Shown here one piece after another: positions 43,101 through 52,577 of a stretch of DNA of 64,000 nt (positions within the stretch are counted from its first letter, which is position 1; every line of letters starts with the position of its first letter). The notes under the pieces were generated by a model. That model had not been told where the DNA came from, did not search any database, and saw only the letters and a program-made list of their open reading frames with translations. The stretch lies in assembly GCA_031374935.1 (NCBI GenBank), contig JANMHB010000184.1:1-64000 (forward strand). The letters run 5' to 3'. The DNA is from JACMLX01 sp031374935. Its GTDB lineage: Bacteria; Gemmatimonadota; Gemmatimonadetes; Gemmatimonadales; Gemmatimonadaceae. Made by a program: the position numbers and the translations under genes.

Positions 43101-43667
43101 GACGGACTCGATGCCACGTCCACGTTGCTCGGCATCGTCGATCCCGCGCAGCCATACAGCGACACGCTGCCCAACCGGCCATCGCGATGGCTGTATCGGC
43201 TGCGTGCCGTGGATGCCGCCGGGCATCCATCGCTCGAGGGGCAGGTGCTGCCACTCGTGGTGCACGTTCCGTCGCCCGCCCGTTCCAACGCGCCGGAGAT
43301 CGAACGTGTGGACGTCGCAGATGCCGTCGCGACCGTGCGGGTGCGCGCGCGTGGCGACACCGGGGAGACGATCTTCGTGTTTCACAGCGCCGACGCACAG
43401 TTCTCGAATGTCACCGCAACGCTGGCGACGATCCGGAATCGTCCAGACCTCGCGGCCGATGCGTGTCTCGTGGTGCGCGACGGTGCAGGACGGCGACTCA
43501 TGCCGACCTTGGCGACGCCCGATGCGTCCGGTATCGCGCAGGTTGCCGTGCCGCTCACCGATGACGGGCAGGTGCTGCACGTGTGGGCACTGTCGCTGAC
43601 GAGCGACGGCGTTCCCTCGCGGCTCGTTGGCCCGGTGCACGCGGCACTCGCGGTGGCGGGGGCGTAA
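40179..43667 (+). CDS. Giant FN3-like protein, first gene of the three-gene block
   Basis: This 1162-aa protein starts MLRFHAISRREGGDHDGVHL (ATG 40179). No signal peptide or membrane helix is seen. It is beta-rich, with several segments of fibronectin type III-like shape, for example GFEISWDAPDVIAASALPF with YRVFSVDATGRESPARTSA, VHLRWGWGPTQRDLDPDVTE with FRVYEHDG, and RWLYRLRAVDAAGHPSLEG near the C-terminus. Region 1-370 is not recognised. It is followed by the PLD gene after 4 bp. By eye, leucine is often CTC here, whereas the pil, hem and ccm genes use mostly CTG; this suggests a foreign origin. No function is assigned. It may be a scaffold or binding protein. Confidence 0.8.
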   Translation: MLRFHAISRREGGDHDGVHLLWSPPFPAGHSLDGFTIVRRESHGEREQTCFSITAALLSTARSLGHVTIPEATIWSRFTSATGQLPAYWTYRVTLTRRHSIVTVTGGPVIAVFAGLANGTVIAGTDYSAGSARLHGTDIGVLWLVTGSMKSEFRICGNVVNERQWRDARTIVKSLQVPFAAANTAVSTFDDGRALAKHRAGPDGLDGDFDEVSRYANAALARPDGVPAWRVISERPGDDDNAWDVSPFGLAIAPTILPAWHRGLGFAHLDNDALTPGARYDYRIVGTVRRRDRDEQLHDLHTVARGYRLPRCFRWGSATVWTDRAPLVQAISTVAGLPAAIRKGFHARRLVVVPDAPTPRIALELMSGSAVQAKGFRHGAAVNAVSVASSRRTMLDFGADVDRIVIDGDLVVMGLVPAPLDPSLGLDDPVEISQTIYGIEFVATAPPPAPSTIAVVNLSDPSRTAARGVIDGNRGFEISWDAPDVIAASALPFFPVDATSARPTEIARYRLERAWGGQPFAASDDDGTQLSGRNAPSPTDSPAWGFDLLAAFPPADAAPGSHAVLVRAIETFEAPVLQYGDDITYRVFSVDATGRESPARTSAPSPLRKFVRPPVPATPPVVGPVDPTVVPPSGVQVRLYQHGDPELTAAQRARTAGGDVVHLRWGWGPTQRDLDPDVTEFRVYEHDGALTEIRGRTTSFAATAATGWSLPVLFDAPVAANEFASVVLVLGAAFRILSHPAGTNVTLSLAPNVVNASAAPAQGEFTVGRTTSAEFNAEYWHRRVAIVPRIPAPAGSDMVESYELTLTATWIAVDAVRTRQRHTVGVTAADAESYVADRRAALEAVPRAGNESTVSAVEVTARNFGRPGLAIADLTDVAAITLPRQSGDDVHGTLRPADAFPQGFMAAPRMRLERVPAGAVLPRLRVTPASIALVSASGAATEWALSAADQAALRAEDASRTVSDRFLAHAAARLDGLDATSTLLGIVDPAQPYSDTLPNRPSRWLYRLRAVDAAGHPSLEGQVLPLVVHVPSPARSNAPEIERVDVADAVATVRVRARGDTGETIFVFHSADAQFSNVTATLATIRNRPDLAADACLVVRDGAGRRLMPTLATPDASGIAQVAVPLTDDGQVLHVWALSLTSDGVPSRLVGPVHAALAVAGA

Positions 43668-43671
43668 GCAC

Positions 43672-46530
43672 TTGCTCACCTCACCCCTCGCATCGCTCGC
43701 CGGATGGACGTGGAGCCGGACAGTCACCGGCGACCTGCCGAAAGCACTCCGGCTCGTGTTCCCGCCGTCGGCGCCCGGTGCGCCCGGACCGGGTACGCTG
43801 CCGGAATCGCAGCAGTGGGCCGTACAGGGCAGCGGACCGGCCACCGCCCTGCGCTTCCCCGCGGCGGGTCGCTGGCGCCACGCGCAGGCGGAGACGTCGA
43901 GCGTGCACTGGGTGTGGGGAAGCGCGACTGATGTGGCGCTCTTCGCCGGGTTGCGCACGTTGCTGCCGCTTGGCAATCCGCTCGTCGCCATTCGGTTCGA
44001 CGATCCCTTCGACGCGCACCTCGAGAAGGGCGAGCCCAAGGGCGTGATTCGCGGCAGTGCCGTGGACGTGGGCAACGGTCCCGTGATGACCAGCGCGATA
44101 ACGGTGGTCGCGTTCGCACCGGCCGCACCGTCGCTCGACTCGATCGGCGTGCTTCGGTACCTGCGCGATTCGCTCGCGGCCGGCAATGTCACGATCGGCA
44201 CGCCGGCGTGGCAGGATTTCGTCAATGCGTTCGCGCTCGTCGAGCAACCGCTTCGCGTGCTCGAGCCGGGCGGCAGCCCTGCCACGGCTCGCTCGGTCAC
44301 GCTCGGTCCCGGCGCCCCGGTGGTGCTGCAGGCCGCGCACCTCGGTGACGCACTCACGGCGCTCGGCATCACGCGCGCGAGCCTCGCGGCGGGCACGATG
44401 CTCGACGTCGCGCAGGGCGACGAGGTGGTGGCGGCAACGAGCGATGCGTTCAATGACGGAATCGTCGGGCTGACGCCCGCCACGCCATACGTCACCGTCG
44501 CGCCGCTCGACGCGTGGTTCGCGCCGCAGGGTTCGGCCGCGCTGCAGCGCTACACGCGTGGCAATACGGTGGTGCCTTTCGCCGATGGCAAGGCCACGTT
44601 CGACGACATGTTCCGGGAGCTCCAGACCGCCGCGAGCGATCCCCTGCTGGGTGCGTTCTACGTGACCGGGTACTCGCTGCAGCACGCGGCGATCCTCGGC
44701 CCAGCGACCACGCCTCAGACGCTGCGCACGGTCCTCGCCTTGGCGAAGGCGATGGGGGAGAACGGAGGCGACGCGCGCTTCCTCGCACTGAAGATACTGC
44801 AACTCGATCCGAATTGGCTGCGCACGGTGGAAACCACCGCGGCGCTCGCGGGCCTGCTGCTGTCGATCGGTGCAGGCGTCGCGACGTTCTTCCAGGACGA
44901 CCGGTCGCCCGATCAGCTGTCGTTCTTCCTGCACTCGCAGGCCATCGCGTGGGCGCTCATGGTGGGATCGGCGAGCATCGACAGCCTGCTCGATGGATAC
45001 GAGCTCAATCGCGACGCGATCGCGGCGCTGGACGCGCTGGACGGAGTCGAGGCGCACCTCGATCCGGTGGACGCGGACGTGCTCGACAATCCTCACGCCG
45101 CCAGCTCGGAGCTCATCGATCTCGCGCTGCCGGCACAGCGCCGCTTCAACGTGTTTCATCAGAAGATTCAGATCGTGCGGAACGCGACGGGTCTCCACGC
45201 GTACTGCGGCGGCATCGATCTCAACGCGAACCGAACGCAGGATCGCAACCACGCATCGCGCGGTCCGTTCCATGATGTGCATGCCCGCGTGAACGGCCTC
45301 GCGGCCGGCGAGCTCGCCACCACGTTCATCGAGCGCTGGCGAGCGGTCTCCAGCACCACGCTCAAGCTCGACACGCCCGGCGCGCTCGACGGGCTGCCGG
45401 ACGAGGGCCGCGATGTCGTCCAGGTGGCACGCACGTACTACGGTGCGGTGCCCGGCAGCGGTCGCGGGTTTGCCTTCGCACCCGGCGGTGAGCGCACCAT
45501 CATCGACACGCTGCTGCGGGGGATCGGGAGTGCACGCCGGCACATCTACATCGAGGACCAGTATCTCACGCCGCCGCCGGAGTTCGCGTTCGCGCTCGCC
45601 GCCGCCGCTGCGCGCGTGTCGGGGCCGCTGGTGATCATCGTACCGTCCACCACCGATCAGCCCTTTGGCCTGCCCCGTCGCCAGGCGTTCATCCAGCAGA
45701 TGCGCGAAGCGTGGGGTGACCGGGTGAAGGTCGGCATACTGCGGCAGCGATTCGCCCGCACGCAATCGACCTTCACGTCGGCACACGGCCGGCTTTGGTT
45801 GACGGCCGACCTGAGCGAGGCCGTCGCCGACAACGTCGTGGAGATCGGGCCGGTGAACCGGCTGCCGGACGCACCGTTCTGGCTGGTGGTGGACGGCGAG
45901 GCGATGCGTGCGTACAAGAAAGTGCCCGGTTTCAGCAGTGCGACGGGTGCGCGCTATTACGTGGACCGGTCTGACGAAACCAGACTGTTTGCGAAGGATC
46001 GCGGCACGAAGCGCCTGGCGCACAAAGCCGGCGCAGCGGTCGTGACGGGAATGTTTCCCGCCATCTACGTGCACAGCAAGATGATGCTGATCGACGATGC
46101 GTTCGCATCGATCGGGTCGGCCAACTGTAACCGTCGCGGCTACTACTCCGACGGTGAGTGCAACATCTTCGCGATGCGCGACACGCTCGTCGACGGTGCC
46201 GACAACTGGATCCGCGACCTCCGCGTGGCCTTGTGGGCCGAGCACCTTGGCGTGACGGAGGAGTACGGCCGCGTCGCGCTGCGTGACCCGGTTTCGTGCC
46301 AGCCACTTTTCGACCGGACATTCACCACCGGCAACCGGTTCACGTCGGTGGACGCGCAGTCCTACACCACCGCGTTCGAGCTCGCGGCCGAGTTCGTCGA
46401 CACGACGGGCGCGATCAGCGGCGCGCTCGCGATCGCCAAGCTGGTGGGCGGAATCGGCAGCATGATCGCCGGTACGGAATCCGACGCGATCTTTGACACC
46501 GTCGTCGATCCCGGCAGCGAGGTGGAATGA
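43672..46530 (+). CDS. PLD-superfamily protein, second gene of the block
   Basis: This protein of about 952 aa has two HKD-type motifs. The first is at about residue 496 (FHQKIQIVRNATG, followed by YCGGIDLNANR); its usual Asp is an Arg. The second, at about residue 801, is complete (VHSKMMLIDDAFASIGSAN). The layout is that of large phospholipase D enzymes; HIYIEDQYLTPP just before the second half matches eukaryote-like PLD. The first 400 residues are unrecognised. The start is a TTG at 43672, with another TTG at 43627; there is no ATG. No signal peptide is visible. Activity on phospholipid is inferred; a nuclease or transferase is possible. Confidence 0.85.
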   Translation: MLTSPLASLAGWTWSRTVTGDLPKALRLVFPPSAPGAPGPGTLPESQQWAVQGSGPATALRFPAAGRWRHAQAETSSVHWVWGSATDVALFAGLRTLLPLGNPLVAIRFDDPFDAHLEKGEPKGVIRGSAVDVGNGPVMTSAITVVAFAPAAPSLDSIGVLRYLRDSLAAGNVTIGTPAWQDFVNAFALVEQPLRVLEPGGSPATARSVTLGPGAPVVLQAAHLGDALTALGITRASLAAGTMLDVAQGDEVVAATSDAFNDGIVGLTPATPYVTVAPLDAWFAPQGSAALQRYTRGNTVVPFADGKATFDDMFRELQTAASDPLLGAFYVTGYSLQHAAILGPATTPQTLRTVLALAKAMGENGGDARFLALKILQLDPNWLRTVETTAALAGLLLSIGAGVATFFQDDRSPDQLSFFLHSQAIAWALMVGSASIDSLLDGYELNRDAIAALDALDGVEAHLDPVDADVLDNPHAASSELIDLALPAQRRFNVFHQKIQIVRNATGLHAYCGGIDLNANRTQDRNHASRGPFHDVHARVNGLAAGELATTFIERWRAVSSTTLKLDTPGALDGLPDEGRDVVQVARTYYGAVPGSGRGFAFAPGGERTIIDTLLRGIGSARRHIYIEDQYLTPPPEFAFALAAAAARVSGPLVIIVPSTTDQPFGLPRRQAFIQQMREAWGDRVKVGILRQRFARTQSTFTSAHGRLWLTADLSEAVADNVVEIGPVNRLPDAPFWLVVDGEAMRAYKKVPGFSSATGARYYVDRSDETRLFAKDRGTKRLAHKAGAAVVTGMFPAIYVHSKMMLIDDAFASIGSANCNRRGYYSDGECNIFAMRDTLVDGADNWIRDLRVALWAEHLGVTEEYGRVALRDPVSCQPLFDRTFTTGNRFTSVDAQSYTTAFELAAEFVDTTGAISGALAIAKLVGGIGSMIAGTESDAIFDTVVDPGSEVE

Positions 46531-46531
46531 C

Positions 46532-49500
46532 ATGCGACTGACGGAGCTTTTCGCGTCGATCGCGAACGCATGGCCGGCGCAGGACATCGACACGTCATTC
46601 CCGTCTTCTACCGACGGCACGGGCCTCATGGCGCAGCTGGTGGATGCCATCGAGGTGGAAGACGCGATCACGGACATCGATGCCGCAGGCACGGTCACGG
46701 TAAGTGGCACGCTCACCCTCGCCAACGGCCTCGCGCCCGCGCCCACGACACTCGTGAGCCGGATCTTCCCCTCGATGCGCTTCGCGTTCGCGCCGTCGAA
46801 CGACTGGAAGTCCGACTTCCGCGCCTCGTCGAATACCGCCGGTGGATACACCCTGCAGGTGGACACACTGCCGCTCGACGTGCACATCCCGCCGGACCTG
46901 CTCGGCGCACATCCGGATCCCGCCCGGCAGGGCATCGACCGGGGCATCGTACTGTCCGACGGCGCAGCCGATTCGACCATCTCTCGCGACTTCGCCTTTA
47001 CCATCGAGGCGCCAGGAGTCATGCGCCTCGAATCGCACCTGCCGATATCGATCGGGCCGTGCCGCATCTTCGGGCTGCACGCGAAGGCAGTGCACGACCT
47101 GCGATTCATCGCGAGCCCCTCGCGTGCGAGGGCTGAGCTCGACTGGCTGGTGCGGCCGCTCGACAGCGGCGCATTCGCCTTCGACGGTGGCGGCCTTGGA
47201 TTCGGCGGCATCGAACTCGATTGGACCGTCGAGGGAAGCGCGCTCGCCGATCTGCGCAAGCGCCTCCGTATCCGCGAGGATGCAGAGTTCGTGCTGGAGA
47301 ATCTGGTGCTGCCGTCGGTGTTCCCGGTGCCGCAGCATGGCAACGTCGGACTGCGGAAGAGCCTCGATCCCGGCGAGCCGCTCTCGGAAGTCCTGACCTT
47401 CGCCGATGCGCCGCTCGTCGTTCCATTCGTCGACAGCGCACAGGCGTTTCTCACGCGGCTGTACTTCGCGACACCACGCGAGGATGCGGACTGGTGGTCC
47501 GGCCTCACGCTCGAAGGCGGCGTCGCGTGGCCCGATGGCACAGGCGGTGATTTTGAACTCGAACTCGGATTGATCGATGGTGACGTGGTGCGACTCTCCT
47601 TCGCACACACACCGCCGCCGATCGGCGACGAGATCCCGCTCATCCGGCTCGACCTCTGGAAGATCATGGTCGACATCTTCCGCATTCGCGCCGGCGTGTC
47701 GCTGCGCGAACTCGGCAAGAACTCGCCCGATCCAGGTTCGGCCGTCCAGCTACTCGCCGACATCCTCATCCGCGCGAAGCCGGGCGAGAGTCGGGGTGCG
47801 GAGGGTGCGGTCTCCGTCAAGACGGACGACGACAAGCCGTTCGAGGCGGCGCTCGTCGATGTGGGGTGGGATCGGGGTAAGCCGACCGGGAATATGATCA
47901 TGCCGAATGGCGCGCAGCTCAAGCTGTCGCGCTTCGCGCTCGAAGTGCGCGAGATGGGCCTGGTGTACGAGCAGGGTGCGACCTACTTCGCAATTTCCGG
48001 AGGCATCCGCGAGACCACGGCGCCACTCGAGGGCAGCATCTGGTTCACGCGACTGCGCGGCAGGATCGCGGGCAATTCGGATGCACCGGGCTTCCTGCTC
48101 GGTGGATTGGGTGCGGAGCTCGAGGTCAAGGACGTCGTCAAGATCACGGTGCACGGGAGCTACCGGCAGGAGACGCTTTCCGACGGTACGCGCGTCAAGG
48201 AGCAGGGGCTCGGCGGCGGTATCGTCATCCACGCCGGCGGAAACGAGTGGGGCCTCACCACGGACCTGTACTGGGGCGAACGCGTGCCCGTCACGGGCGA
48301 CCGTACCGAGTACCTGCTGTTCCTCATCGCGTTCTTCGGCGCGATCCCGATGGGTCCCATCGAGTTGCGCGGGATCGAGGCGCTGTACGGCGACTCGCTG
48401 GCGCCGAAGCTGGACGACAGCGACCGCGACGCCGGTGAGCTCAAGTACTACTCGTGGCTCAAGCGCGCGCGGCCCACGGCGCTTCCTGAAACGCGCGGCC
48501 TCGACGGGTGGAAGCCGACGCGCGACGCGTGGGCGTTCGGGTTTGGCGCCGGAATCTCGTTCACGGGATGCGGCGCGGTTTTCCAGCTCAAGGCGTTCGG
48601 CCTCGGATTCGACTCGCCCGACGCAGCGGGCCTGATCATCGTGATCGAGTTCGGCATGTTCGGATCGAAGTCGCCGCTTGCGCTGGGCATCTTCGAATAC
48701 GACTTCCGGCGCGACGTGTTCGTACTCAGCATCCAGCTCGATGTCACGCTCGACCAGATCATCGACAATTTCCCGGAGGAGCTGAACCTCAGGATCGGCG
48801 GCAGCATCACGATCGGGAACAAGCCTGGACTCGTCGCACTCGGCCGGCTGAACCAGCCCGACACTTGGGTCGGCGGCACGCTCGAGCTGCAGATGAGCCG
48901 GATTTTCCAGCTCAAGGTGCGGGCGGCGCTGTGCGTGGAGTGGCTCGAGGACACGCACGTCGCCGGCGGGTTCGTGCTGAGCGTGAGCGTGAAGGGCAAC
49001 ATGAGCGTGATTCGCCTCGAGGGCTGGGGTGCGCTCGAAGTGCTCGTGCGTTTCATGCTGAGCGGCTCGAACGACTTCGTCGCGCGGCTGCGGTTCGAGA
49101 TCGGCTTTGCGGTGGTGCTCTTCGGCTTCCTGCGATTCGGCATCAGCATCGAGTTGCTGGCCGAGTGGCTGGCGCACGTGCCGAACTATCTGGTCTTTCG
49201 GGTCACGTTCCGCTTCGAGACCCCGTGGTTCCTGCCTGACGTGTCGTACACCGTCGAGCACACGCAGGGCACGCTGGAGCCGGCGGATCGCAATGTGGTC
49301 ACCAGCCCGTTGCTGCAGGCGAGTGGTACGTCACGGCTTGGTACGCGTGCACTGCGCGTGCAACGCCTCGACGGTGGTGTAGGTGGTGCGCCCACGCCGC
49401 TGTTCGCTGTGAACACGCTTCCTGGAGCGCCTGGCGCGTGGCAGGGCACGGCGGCGCCGATACCGCTCGACGCCGTCGTGGAGATCAACTTCTCGGTGAT

Positions 49501-52444
49501 GCTCGACGATGCACTCGGCATCGGTGCGATCGATCCGGACCGCGGACTGCAGGTGTCCGGTGACGGCGATCTCGCGCTCACGACGCAGTACCGGCTCACC
49601 GGCATCACGATGCGTCGCCGGCCGTTGACGGGTGGCACCTGGGATGTCGTGGAGGAGCTCACAGGCGCCGCGTCGCTGCGCAGGTTCCGCTGGCTCTGGG
49701 ACGCGGATACGCGCACACTCGGCGGCGTCGCGCCGAAGAAGCTGCTGCTCAACGGGAACACGCCGTTCACGGTCGGTCTGAGCAATCCGGTCGCCGACAT
49801 GGAGATCCTCGAAGAGAATCCGTCGTTCCCGTGTTGCCGTGTTGCCGCGCCCGACGTTGCGCGGTTCGATTTCGCTGCCGAAGCGATGGGACCGATTGCG
49901 GCGAGCTTCGTGCGCCCGTTCCGCTACGAGCGGCGTGGAACCGTTGCGCCGCTCCGCGTGCATGGTGTGCCATGCAGCGTGCGCGCGCCGATCGAAGCCG
50001 GCGCGACCGTCGATCGCGTGGGGGCATTCCTCGCGACCGGTGCGCTCGCGTGCAGCGTGACGTCGCAGGAGGACCTCGCGGTGGCCGTGCTGCGCATCAG
50101 CGTCGGCGGGCGCCGGAAAGCACGGCTGGTGGTCGTCGCACTCGACGCAACGGGTGAAGAGGTCGCACGCGTGCAGGATAACACCGGCGCGTCCGCGTTC
50201 GTGGATGTGCCAGTGGAGCCAGCGGCAGGTTTTCGCACGCTGCTGGTGAGCCTCGAGAACTTGGAACCGGCACAGGAGGGCGATGAGTTCGCGCCGTCGA
50301 TCACGCTCGACTCCATCGAGTGCATCACTGCGGCCGACCGCACGCGCTTCGACCGTGACCGCGAACGTTGTTCACGCGAATCCACCGAGGGTGCCGGTGC
50401 GGTCGTGAATTTCCTGTCGCGTCACGAGTACGAGATCGCGATCACCACCGAGATCGGTGTGCGGCACTCGGCGACCGACTGGGAGACGAGCACCGTGACC
50501 GAACGTGTTGGTTTCACCACCGCCGGTCCGCCGGGGCTCAACGAAACGCCGGAGCCCGGGCTCGAGCTCGCCTCGTATGTGGTCAGTGGGCCGCCCGGCG
50601 GCAACGGGCTCACGTATCGTGAGGAGTCCGTGCACATCGTGCTGTCGGACAGCCTACGGGTGTTCGGTCCTGGATCCGGTGCCGCGGAATCGGACCATCG
50701 CATGCCGGTCACGATCGTCGTGGAGTCGGCGTTCGATTCGCAGCCTGAGGCACGTGCGGACAAGAGCTCGCGCGAATCCGCCGACTGGTTTCTGACGAAT
50801 CGCGCAGCGCCGGACCCGTGGCTCACGCACGCGACGCTCGACATCGTGAGCGCCATGAGCCTGGAGAGGCGTGTGCGCCGCTACCGCGACCTCACGGTTG
50901 CATCGACCGGTACCTGCACGCCTGACGACGTGTGGCACGAGCAGCAACCGCGCGCGGGTGTGGAGCCGTTCGATGCCTCTGACCGTCGGCTCTGGGACGC
51001 GAGTGCGTCGTACATCGCGGCGCTGCGTCTTGAGGGAGGTCCGGTGGTGGAGCGTGCCCCGTTCGAGGCGGCGGACATCACGGCGCTCGATGGTGTGTCG
51101 GGATCGTGGGCGGTGGTCGATGGCGCGTTGAGCGCGACCGGCGCCGCCAGCGGTCACTTCGGCGAGCCCACATGGGATCTGTTCCGGCTGGAGCTGCGCG
51201 GCAGCATCGCCGCCGGCGGAGACATGGGCGCGGCCGTGCTGGTGAACGCCGCGCAGCCCACGCGCGGCATTCGCGCCGTCATTCGTCGTGGCACGGGCGT
51301 CGATGGCCTGCTCGTGCTCGAATCGACCGCGGGCGTCGTGATTGCAGCCCAACCAATCACCGCGGTAGGTGGTATCAATGCACTCACGGTCGAGGTGTTC
51401 GCCGATGTGGTGCGCTGCCGCTGCGGCGACGCGGTTCTTCGCGTCGAGCGCGACGATCGCGGTGCCGGTCGCTGCGAGCTACTGGCGAATGCGGCGTCGA
51501 TCGCCGCGCTGCGGGTGCGCGGGATCGACATGTATCGGTTGCCGTTCCGCACGAGTCGGTACCAAGGCTTCCGCGAGCACATCGGTAGTTGTACCGGTGT
51601 CGAGCGATACGATGCGGGAGGCGCCTCGGAGCCGCTTGCGACGCTCTGGTCAAGGCTCGGCAGCAGCATGACGAGTGTGATGCAGGCTGATGCGACGGAC
51701 GCGGATCGCGAGTCCGTATTCGGTGGCGCGGCCAGCGCGCTCGCGCTGCCCCTGCTCGAGGATCCGGCCCGGCTCCACGTGACGATGGCCAGCGCGGCAA
51801 GCGATCGCTGGTTTCTGCTCGAGAGTCCGGAGCCGATCGACTTCGTGCAGGAAACGACACTGCGCATGGAGCGTCGTGTCGTTCGCCCGACCCTGGCGCC
51901 GGCGGACAGGGCTCGGCTCGGCGCACTCATCGAGCGCGTCCTGCGTGATGCAGCGACGGGACCGGGTCCATTTCCGCCGCGTGCCCTGCCGATCGGGGTG
52001 CGGGCTCTTGTGCCCGGCAACATTCGGTGGAACGACGATCGACTGGGCGCGAGGAGGAGGGTGGCGTTCACCGCGCAACTCGTCGATCGATTCCTGGTCG
52101 TCGTCGAGCTGCACACCGGTGTGCAGCGCAAGCTGCGCTTCCCGGCGATTTCGGCCGAGGACCGGGAATTGCTTCGTGACGTCACGGCGGATCTCGATCG
52201 TGACTTCGCGATCATTGGCTGGCATGTCGGCGAAATCGTGGAGTGGGTACCACAGTCGATCACGGTCGTCCAGAACGCCGATGCAACGAAGGCACTGGTG
52301 TTGCCGTTGGGTGCGCCGCTCGCGGATGGGACGTATCGGATGTCGCTTGCGATCACGCGCCGCTGGTTCGAGAGCCTCGAACCGACGGGGCCCGGCAACT
52401 CGTATTTCGATGAGGCCGAGATGCTCATCGAGGTGGTTGGCTGA
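46532..52444 (+). CDS. Giant all-beta protein, third gene of the block
   Basis: This 1970-aa protein starts at ATG 46532, one base after the PLD stop, behind GAGGTGGA. It has no signal peptide. Residues about 450-920 consist of alternating, often strongly hydrophobic strands such as LKDVVKITVHGSYRQE-like elements, AVFQLKAFGLGFDS, GLIIVIEFGMFG and LRFGISIELLAEWL, suggesting a long beta-sheet or groove. A later stretch (about 1530-1680) with SWAVVDGALSATGA and FRLELRGSIAAGGDMG looks like a concanavalin/LamG-type jelly roll. The rest is unrecognised. Its coupling to a PLD protein hints at lipid substrates. A hairpin follows 100 bp downstream. Confidence 0.8.
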   Translation: MRLTELFASIANAWPAQDIDTSFPSSTDGTGLMAQLVDAIEVEDAITDIDAAGTVTVSGTLTLANGLAPAPTTLVSRIFPSMRFAFAPSNDWKSDFRASSNTAGGYTLQVDTLPLDVHIPPDLLGAHPDPARQGIDRGIVLSDGAADSTISRDFAFTIEAPGVMRLESHLPISIGPCRIFGLHAKAVHDLRFIASPSRARAELDWLVRPLDSGAFAFDGGGLGFGGIELDWTVEGSALADLRKRLRIREDAEFVLENLVLPSVFPVPQHGNVGLRKSLDPGEPLSEVLTFADAPLVVPFVDSAQAFLTRLYFATPREDADWWSGLTLEGGVAWPDGTGGDFELELGLIDGDVVRLSFAHTPPPIGDEIPLIRLDLWKIMVDIFRIRAGVSLRELGKNSPDPGSAVQLLADILIRAKPGESRGAEGAVSVKTDDDKPFEAALVDVGWDRGKPTGNMIMPNGAQLKLSRFALEVREMGLVYEQGATYFAISGGIRETTAPLEGSIWFTRLRGRIAGNSDAPGFLLGGLGAELEVKDVVKITVHGSYRQETLSDGTRVKEQGLGGGIVIHAGGNEWGLTTDLYWGERVPVTGDRTEYLLFLIAFFGAIPMGPIELRGIEALYGDSLAPKLDDSDRDAGELKYYSWLKRARPTALPETRGLDGWKPTRDAWAFGFGAGISFTGCGAVFQLKAFGLGFDSPDAAGLIIVIEFGMFGSKSPLALGIFEYDFRRDVFVLSIQLDVTLDQIIDNFPEELNLRIGGSITIGNKPGLVALGRLNQPDTWVGGTLELQMSRIFQLKVRAALCVEWLEDTHVAGGFVLSVSVKGNMSVIRLEGWGALEVLVRFMLSGSNDFVARLRFEIGFAVVLFGFLRFGISIELLAEWLAHVPNYLVFRVTFRFETPWFLPDVSYTVEHTQGTLEPADRNVVTSPLLQASGTSRLGTRALRVQRLDGGVGGAPTPLFAVNTLPGAPGAWQGTAAPIPLDAVVEINFSVMLDDALGIGAIDPDRGLQVSGDGDLALTTQYRLTGITMRRRPLTGGTWDVVEELTGAASLRRFRWLWDADTRTLGGVAPKKLLLNGNTPFTVGLSNPVADMEILEENPSFPCCRVAAPDVARFDFAAEAMGPIAASFVRPFRYERRGTVAPLRVHGVPCSVRAPIEAGATVDRVGAFLATGALACSVTSQEDLAVAVLRISVGGRRKARLVVVALDATGEEVARVQDNTGASAFVDVPVEPAAGFRTLLVSLENLEPAQEGDEFAPSITLDSIECITAADRTRFDRDRERCSRESTEGAGAVVNFLSRHEYEIAITTEIGVRHSATDWETSTVTERVGFTTAGPPGLNETPEPGLELASYVVSGPPGGNGLTYREESVHIVLSDSLRVFGPGSGAAESDHRMPVTIVVESAFDSQPEARADKSSRESADWFLTNRAAPDPWLTHATLDIVSAMSLERRVRRYRDLTVASTGTCTPDDVWHEQQPRAGVEPFDASDRRLWDASASYIAALRLEGGPVVERAPFEAADITALDGVSGSWAVVDGALSATGAASGHFGEPTWDLFRLELRGSIAAGGDMGAAVLVNAAQPTRGIRAVIRRGTGVDGLLVLESTAGVVIAAQPITAVGGINALTVEVFADVVRCRCGDAVLRVERDDRGAGRCELLANAASIAALRVRGIDMYRLPFRTSRYQGFREHIGSCTGVERYDAGGASEPLATLWSRLGSSMTSVMQADATDADRESVFGGAASALALPLLEDPARLHVTMASAASDRWFLLESPEPIDFVQETTLRMERRVVRPTLAPADRARLGALIERVLRDAATGPGPFPPRALPIGVRALVPGNIRWNDDRLGARRRVAFTAQLVDRFLVVVELHTGVQRKLRFPAISAEDRELLRDVTADLDRDFAIIGWHVGEIVEWVPQSITVVQNADATKALVLPLGAPLADGTYRMSLAITRRWFESLEPTGPGNSYFDEAEMLIEVVG

Positions 52445-52545
52445 GACGCATCGCCGCGCTCGGTCCCCGGCGTCGGAGCGGCGCACGTCGTGTGCGATCT
52501 GCCTGCGCGCGCACGTCGTACGGCCTACGTACATAGCCATCCGGG

Positions 52546-52577
52546 GCTGTGAGCGAGTCCTCGGGCGCTCACAGCCT
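52546..52577 (+). terminator. Hairpin after the giant-gene block
   Basis: A perfect 11-bp stem (GGCTGTGAGCG and CGCTCACAGCC) with a 10-nt loop lies about 100 bp beyond the stop of the 1970-aa gene. No T-run follows, so factor-independent termination is uncertain. Confidence 0.5.

Noticed and set aside
43681..47922. A 1413-codon open frame on the minus strand opposite the PLD and giant genes
   Set aside because: It mirrors the codon structure of the plus-strand genes, has no recognisable domain and is Arg/His/Gln-rich as GC-rich antisense frames are. The plus strand holds PLD motifs and clean gene junctions.
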